From Cyclobacteriaceae bacterium (GTDB taxonomy: Bacteria > Bacteroidota > Bacteroidia > Cytophagales > Cyclobacteriaceae), in assembly GCA_020436085.1 (NCBI GenBank), contig JAGQYM010000029.1:1-55403 (forward strand): a DNA stretch of 55,403 nt. The letters are read 5' to 3'. Shown here piece by piece: positions 52,157 through 55,403 of this stretch (position 1 is the stretch's first letter; every line of letters begins with the position of its first letter). The notes under the pieces were generated by a model, which was not told the origin of the DNA, did not search any database, and was given only the letters and a program-made list of their open reading frames with translations. Both the position numbers and the translations under genes were made by a program.

Positions 52157-52277
52157 TGAATGTCAAATTAATTAATGTCGCAAATCTATGAAGGTCGAAA
52201 CAAATGCGTGTTACCGTCAGGCTGATATTCACGCGGGAATGATAATTTTTTAGGAACTTTGTTGTAATTCCATTTGA

Positions 52278-52850
52278 ATGGACAACCAAAAACTCTATAT
52301 CAAGAACATGGTATGCGACCGCTGCAAAATGGTGGTTAAGCAGGAGTTAGACAGATTCGAGATTGACATAGATTCAATCCAACTAGGCGAGGTAAAGCTT
52401 AGGCATTCAATTGGTGAGGACACGAAAGGGAAGCTAAAGGACTCCCTTCATTACCTTGGATTTGAGCTGCTGGATGATCAAAAGTCGCAACTTATCAGTC
52501 AAATCAAGGGATTAATTATTGATCTGGTTCACAGAGCCAAAGAAAAAAACATCAAGGTAAAATACTCGGTCTTTATTTCACGGGAGGTAGGTAAAGACTA
52601 CGCTTACCTTAGCAATCTATTTTCCGAGATTGAAGGAACAACCATAGAGCAGTATACCATTCATCAGAAAATTGAAAGAGCAAAGGAACTGCTTGTCTAT
52701 GGCGAAATGAACATCAGCGAAATTGCAACTTCACTTAACTACAGCAGCGTGGCACACCTCAGCAACCAATTCAAAAAAGTCACCGGTCTCACGCCAACTC
52801 ACTTCAAAACGATGGGACTAGATAGGAGAAAGCCGTTAGACAAGGTTTGA
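52278..52850 (+). CDS. AraC-family regulator with N-terminal HMA-like CxxC module
   Basis: A 190-residue transcription factor. The N-terminus (YIKNMVCDRCKMVVKQEL, Cys13 and Cys16) resembles heavy-metal-associated domains that bind Cu(I) or similar ions. The C-terminal AraC helix-turn-helix (about 100-182) includes YLSNLFSEIEGTTIEQYTIHQKIERAKELL, then MNISEIATSLNYSSVAHLSNQFKKVTGLTPTHFK. It lacks the usual cupin sensor domain. Such compact fusions are common in Bacteroidota and probably regulate metal export, though no metal transporter gene is adjacent. It is divergent from glnS. Confidence 0.9.
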   Translation: MDNQKLYIKNMVCDRCKMVVKQELDRFEIDIDSIQLGEVKLRHSIGEDTKGKLKDSLHYLGFELLDDQKSQLISQIKGLIIDLVHRAKEKNIKVKYSVFISREVGKDYAYLSNLFSEIEGTTIEQYTIHQKIERAKELLVYGEMNISEIATSLNYSSVAHLSNQFKKVTGLTPTHFKTMGLDRRKPLDKV

Positions 52851-52921
52851 CTACAAAACGAAGTGGTTTGTCAACACTAAAAATCTGAAGTAGATATGCC
52901 GTGAAGGTAACGCATAAAATA

Positions 52922-52952
52922 AGTCCCGCTGTGTATTTACAGCAGCGGGACT
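52922..52952 (-). terminator. Terminator of the secreted DinB gene
   Basis: AGTCCCGCTG (52922-52931) and CAGCGGGACT (52943-52952) form a perfect 10-bp stem. On the minus strand it is followed by TTATTTTATG. It is 12 bp after the DinB stop, and may also stop the convergent regulator transcript. Confidence 0.8.
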
Positions 52953-52964
52953 CAAGACACACAT

Positions 52965-53582
52965 TTAGATCGGAAAGCCAGGATCGGCAACCACACCATC
53001 TAACTGTACCATATGCCGCTGCGTGTGGGCTGAAATAAACATGAGCCAGTGATATCCATTCACCTCACCTATAGGGCCAAATACTTCGTAGTATGCTTTT
53101 ACAGGCTTATCAAGTGACTTCACATAGGTTATAGTTTCATCACGTCTCTTTTCAAATGCTGCAATAAATTCTTCGGGACTTGAGATAGTACCTTCCGGTG
53201 CAACCGGTTCTGGTGCTTGAAATTTCTTTTCACGGCCCACGATAAAGGCTATCATTTCTTCGCCCTTCTCTTTGTATCCAGGCATCAACTCTGGCTTGTG
53301 CGACATTGCGTCAATATTATCGACACGTCTCAACACAACTGCCTCTGCTTTCAAAATGTGCTCGCAGATTTCAGCGACAGACCAGACTTCCGGGGCCGGT
53401 TTATAAGTCCACTGTTCTGATGTGAGCGACTTTACTTTTTCAACAAGCTCTCCCCGAGTTCTTTTGAGATAGGTGGTGATCGCTTTACGATCTTCCTTTG
53501 TTAGCGTTTCCGGTTCGGTGCCGAAAGACGAGGCCATTAGCCACAAGCACAAGACCAAGGTGGTAGTAATTATTTTATTCAT
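52965..53582 (-). CDS. Exported DinB-like protein
   Basis: A 205-residue protein with a signal peptide (MNKIITTTLVLCLWLMASSFG). The mature part is a DinB/YfiT-type four-helix bundle: LVEKVKSLTSEQWTYKPAPEVWSVAEICEHILKAE, then GYHWLMFISAHTQRHMVQLDGV, with His residues in EHI and AHTQRH placed as metal ligands. It is the second DinB-type protein in the window (the other at 9048 is cytosolic) and shares little sequence with it. Function unknown. Confidence 0.88.
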   Translation of the reverse strand: MNKIITTTLVLCLWLMASSFGTEPETLTKEDRKAITTYLKRTRGELVEKVKSLTSEQWTYKPAPEVWSVAEICEHILKAEAVVLRRVDNIDAMSHKPELMPGYKEKGEEMIAFIVGREKKFQAPEPVAPEGTISSPEEFIAAFEKRRDETITYVKSLDKPVKAYYEVFGPIGEVNGYHWLMFISAHTQRHMVQLDGVVADPGFPI

Positions 53583-53683
53583 ATCCGTAAATGGTTTTTA
53601 AGCCATCTTACGGTGTGGTCTATCTTTCGGACGGGCATTTTAGGTATGTCCGATTGAATGGTAGGCATTTCGACCCTGAATGG

Positions 53684-54493
53684 TCAGTTTACATACCACT
53701 GCTTCAGGTTCTTGCTGCGGTATCTACTGACGATAACTGACTCCTTGAGGTGACTCACTTCCAATCTCAGCTTTCCGTTTAAATCTTTTTTCAAGGAACG
53801 GATGGCAAAGCGCGACAAAATCACTTGGCGATTAGCTCTGAAAAACTGGTTCGAGAGTTTTTCCTCGATCTCACCCAGTGACTCAAACTGCGTAGTCAAC
53901 CAATTGCCATCTTTATCAACCAGAAACACACAACCGTTTTTGTGAATGAGGTACGCGATCTCGTCTTCACCAAAAGGGATCAGTTCGTTGCCCCTCAAAA
54001 TGATCAGGCCACTTGCCTTAGTGGCAACCTGATTAAGAGTCACCGGGCGATCGCGTTTTGACTTAACCAACTCCAGCACAATAAAGACTGCAGTCTCAAT
54101 AGTGGTGATCAGAAGACAGATACTCAGTAATGAAATAAAACGAAAAGGATCTGGCGCATAACGAAAAACCAACATCTGAATTCCGCTCAAAACAATAAAT
54201 ATTGCCGTGCAAGCGACAAGATTGGTCTTCAGAATTCGCCAAATACCTGCCAAGTCAAAATGGCAACCAAAGCGCCCAGAAAGTCTCTTGAAATTCCATG
54301 TGTTGGTCTCGCAGATAAAAATCCCGTAGATGACAAATATCGCGAACGGTAAAACCGGAAAGCGGTAGTCTTCGGTAAATGGCACGTGCTGATACGAAAT
54401 CAAGTGTGTCATTATGAAAGCCAGTGCGACCATAAGTGCGCGCCTGATTGTATTGTTAGACACTCCGCTAAATGACGGGATTGCGAGAATCAT
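53684..54493 (-). CDS. Membrane-bound LytTR-domain transcription regulator
   Basis: A 269-residue protein with about four hydrophobic helices in the N-terminal half (ALMVALAFIMTHLISY, FPVLPFAIFVIYGIFIC, LVACTAIFIVLSGIQMLVF, ISLLSICLLITTIETAVFIVLELV). A C-terminal LytTR DNA-binding domain follows (about 160-262: GNELIPFGEDEIAYLIHKNGCVFLVDKDGNWLTTQFESLGEIEEKLSNQFFRANRQVILSRFAI). It would bind DNA from the membrane and sense a membrane or external signal directly, without a receiver domain. It is 101 bp upstream of the exported DinB gene on the same strand, a likely target. Confidence 0.88.
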   Translation of the reverse strand: MILAIPSFSGVSNNTIRRALMVALAFIMTHLISYQHVPFTEDYRFPVLPFAIFVIYGIFICETNTWNFKRLSGRFGCHFDLAGIWRILKTNLVACTAIFIVLSGIQMLVFRYAPDPFRFISLLSICLLITTIETAVFIVLELVKSKRDRPVTLNQVATKASGLIILRGNELIPFGEDEIAYLIHKNGCVFLVDKDGNWLTTQFESLGEIEEKLSNQFFRANRQVILSRFAIRSLKKDLNGKLRLEVSHLKESVIVSRYRSKNLKQWYVN

Positions 54494-54601
54494 AAGTTAA
54501 TCTTAAAGAGCTTTTGCAATCGATCCTACATAATCTACGAGAAACGATCTGACTGATACTAAAATCCCTGAAGCCGAGGTATAAAAAACACGTATATGGG
54601 C

Positions 54602-54943
54602 TCAATTATACCATACCGCATACCTCTTCCGTCTGAGTTCCAGCGCCAACATTTCTTCCATTTTAAGTGCTTCTGCCCTGGTCTTCAACGGTGGAATATG
54701 ATTGTAGAGACTTGGCCTGAGGTACCGGCCGTACTTCTGCACAATATTGGACGAGAGTTTGTGGCCCTTTTTATTTCTATAGCCGGAGCGGTGTTGTTCA
54801 AATCGTTCTTGTGGCGTTTTACTGGTCATGCCTACATATAGACACTCCAGTACACCATTGAATTGCGGATTAGCTTCACGAAACCGGGTGCTTTCGGTAA
54901 ATACCTTCCTGGATAACTCGATAACATAGACGCAGTAAGGCAT
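54602..54943 (-). CDS. Stand-alone GIY-YIG nuclease-family protein
   Basis: A 113-residue protein with the GIY-YIG fold only. The two half-motifs are CVYVIEL (about 4-10) and LYVGMTS (about 35-41), separated by an unusually long insertion. The conserved Arg is in PQERFEQH and a likely metal-binding Glu is in EALKMEEMLALELRR. Stand-alone family members include structure-specific nucleases, but many are uncharacterised. It starts 2 bp after the homocysteine methyltransferase gene and is probably co-transcribed with it. Confidence 0.82.
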   Translation of the reverse strand: MPYCVYVIELSRKVFTESTRFREANPQFNGVLECLYVGMTSKTPQERFEQHRSGYRNKKGHKLSSNIVQKYGRYLRPSLYNHIPPLKTRAEALKMEEMLALELRRKRYAVWYN

Positions 54944-54945
54944 AA

Positions 54946-55403
54946 CTAATTTGAAAGACTCTCTCTCATCTTTGCGATATGCTCCGGCCCTATCCTACAG
55001 CAGCCGCCAATGATATCCACACCCAGCGAAAGCCACTCTTGAGTCATTTTCGCAAACGCATCAGGATCTGACAATCCAAGCCATGTCTTGGTGTCAGCAT
55101 GATACACTTCTCCGGAGTTCGGATAGATCACAATTTTCTTGTCGCCAGCATGCGCCTTCAACTCTTTAATCAAACCTGAAATATACTGGGGTGCTGTACA
55201 ATTAACTCCTAGCGCAAAAACACTGGGATGATCAGACAAATAAGCTGCACATTCAGCGATGAGAGTTCCATCATTTAGGTGCTTTTCATCTTTACAGGAA
55301 AAAGTAATCCATGCACTTTTTTTGGTTCGCTTGAGAATGTCAGCCAACACTTTAATCTCCTGAAAATCTGGCATCGTTTCGCAAGCAAAAAAATGGGCAC
55401 GTG
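54946..55403 (-). CDS. Homocysteine S-methyltransferase family protein, partial (N-terminus beyond window edge)
   Basis: The C-terminal 152 or so residues of a zinc-dependent methyltransferase that makes methionine from homocysteine and a methyl donor such as S-methylmethionine. The frame stays open through the window edge: codons before the ATG at 55374 encode RAHFFACET, which continues into MPDFQEIKVLADIL as the family motif. Further signatures are ALGVNCTAPQYI (first zinc Cys) and GGCCRIGPEHIAKMR (the Cys pair). The start is not visible. The GIY-YIG gene follows. Confidence 0.92.
   Translation of the reverse strand, partial: RAHFFACETMPDFQEIKVLADILKRTKKSAWITFSCKDEKHLNDGTLIAECAAYLSDHPSVFALGVNCTAPQYISGLIKELKAHAGDKKIVIYPNSGEVYHADTKTWLGLSDPDAFAKMTQEWLSLGVDIIGGCCRIGPEHIAKMRESLSN

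Overview
The window looks like chromosomal DNA from a Bacteroidota bacterium, most likely order Cytophagales. This rests on gene content (PorQ of the type IX secretion system, DUF4249, DUF4421 and DUF2795 proteins, GH3-family protein, TPR-CHAT protein, HMA-AraC regulator), on promoters of the TTG-N19-21-TAnnTTTG type, on the scarcity of Shine-Dalgarno sequences, and on moderate GC. It reads as a core housekeeping region. I see no rRNA, CRISPR array, integrase, transposase or prophage. One tRNA gene (Ala, GGC) is present.

Layout. 1-7.2 kb: end of an outer-membrane protein gene, recA, an ABC permease, queA, ispD, a DUF2795 protein, ettA. 7.2-12.2 kb: DUF486 membrane protein, M20 peptidase, DinB protein, DUF4249 lipoprotein, LpxL-type acyltransferase, SixA-type phosphatase. 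12.2-18.1 kb: a minus-strand group lon-porQ-hslU-DUF4421 (proteolysis plus T9SS), divergent from an OmpA/PD40 protein with PorE-like architecture. 20.3-25.3 kb: minus-strand rseP, dxr, a GT2 glycosyltransferase and a GH3 protein. 25.5-28.4 kb: an HtrA protease convergent with dnaA. 28.37-28.76 kb: a gene-free stretch that carries an almost gapless array of inverted repeats. 28.8-36.4 kb: mutAB (methylmalonyl-CoA mutase) and a 1403-residue secreted TPR-CHAT protein. 36.5-42.1 kb: hsp20, a second HtrA, an ALDH7-type dehydrogenase, a single-domain response regulator and an unrecognised 479-residue protein. 42.2-50.5 kb: a small glycogen-binding-like secreted protein, tRNA-Ala, a universal stress protein, cutC, a glycosylasparaginase, an NlpC/P60 lipoprotein, glcD, a DUF1080 lipoprotein, asnB, DUF4260. 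50.5-55.4 kb: glnS, an HMA-AraC regulator, a secreted DinB protein, a LytTR membrane regulator, a GIY-YIG protein and a truncated homocysteine methyltransferase gene.

Themes. Protein quality control is prominent: Lon, HslU, RseP, two HtrA proteases, Hsp20. Many products act at the envelope: PorQ, OmpA/PD40, LpxL-like, DUF4249, DUF4421, NlpC/P60. Two steps of the MEP isoprenoid pathway (ispD, dxr) are present but unlinked. Convergent genes are packed very tightly: eight pairs end within -8 to +9 bp of each other, twice with interlocked stop codons, and one pair shares a perfect hairpin containing both stops.

Most notable for follow-up: the inverted-repeat array between dnaA and mutA, the TPR-CHAT protein, the tight convergent junctions, and palindromes near lon, recA and hsp20. 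I did not find a clear multi-gene system of unknown type; most genes are recognisable core functions.
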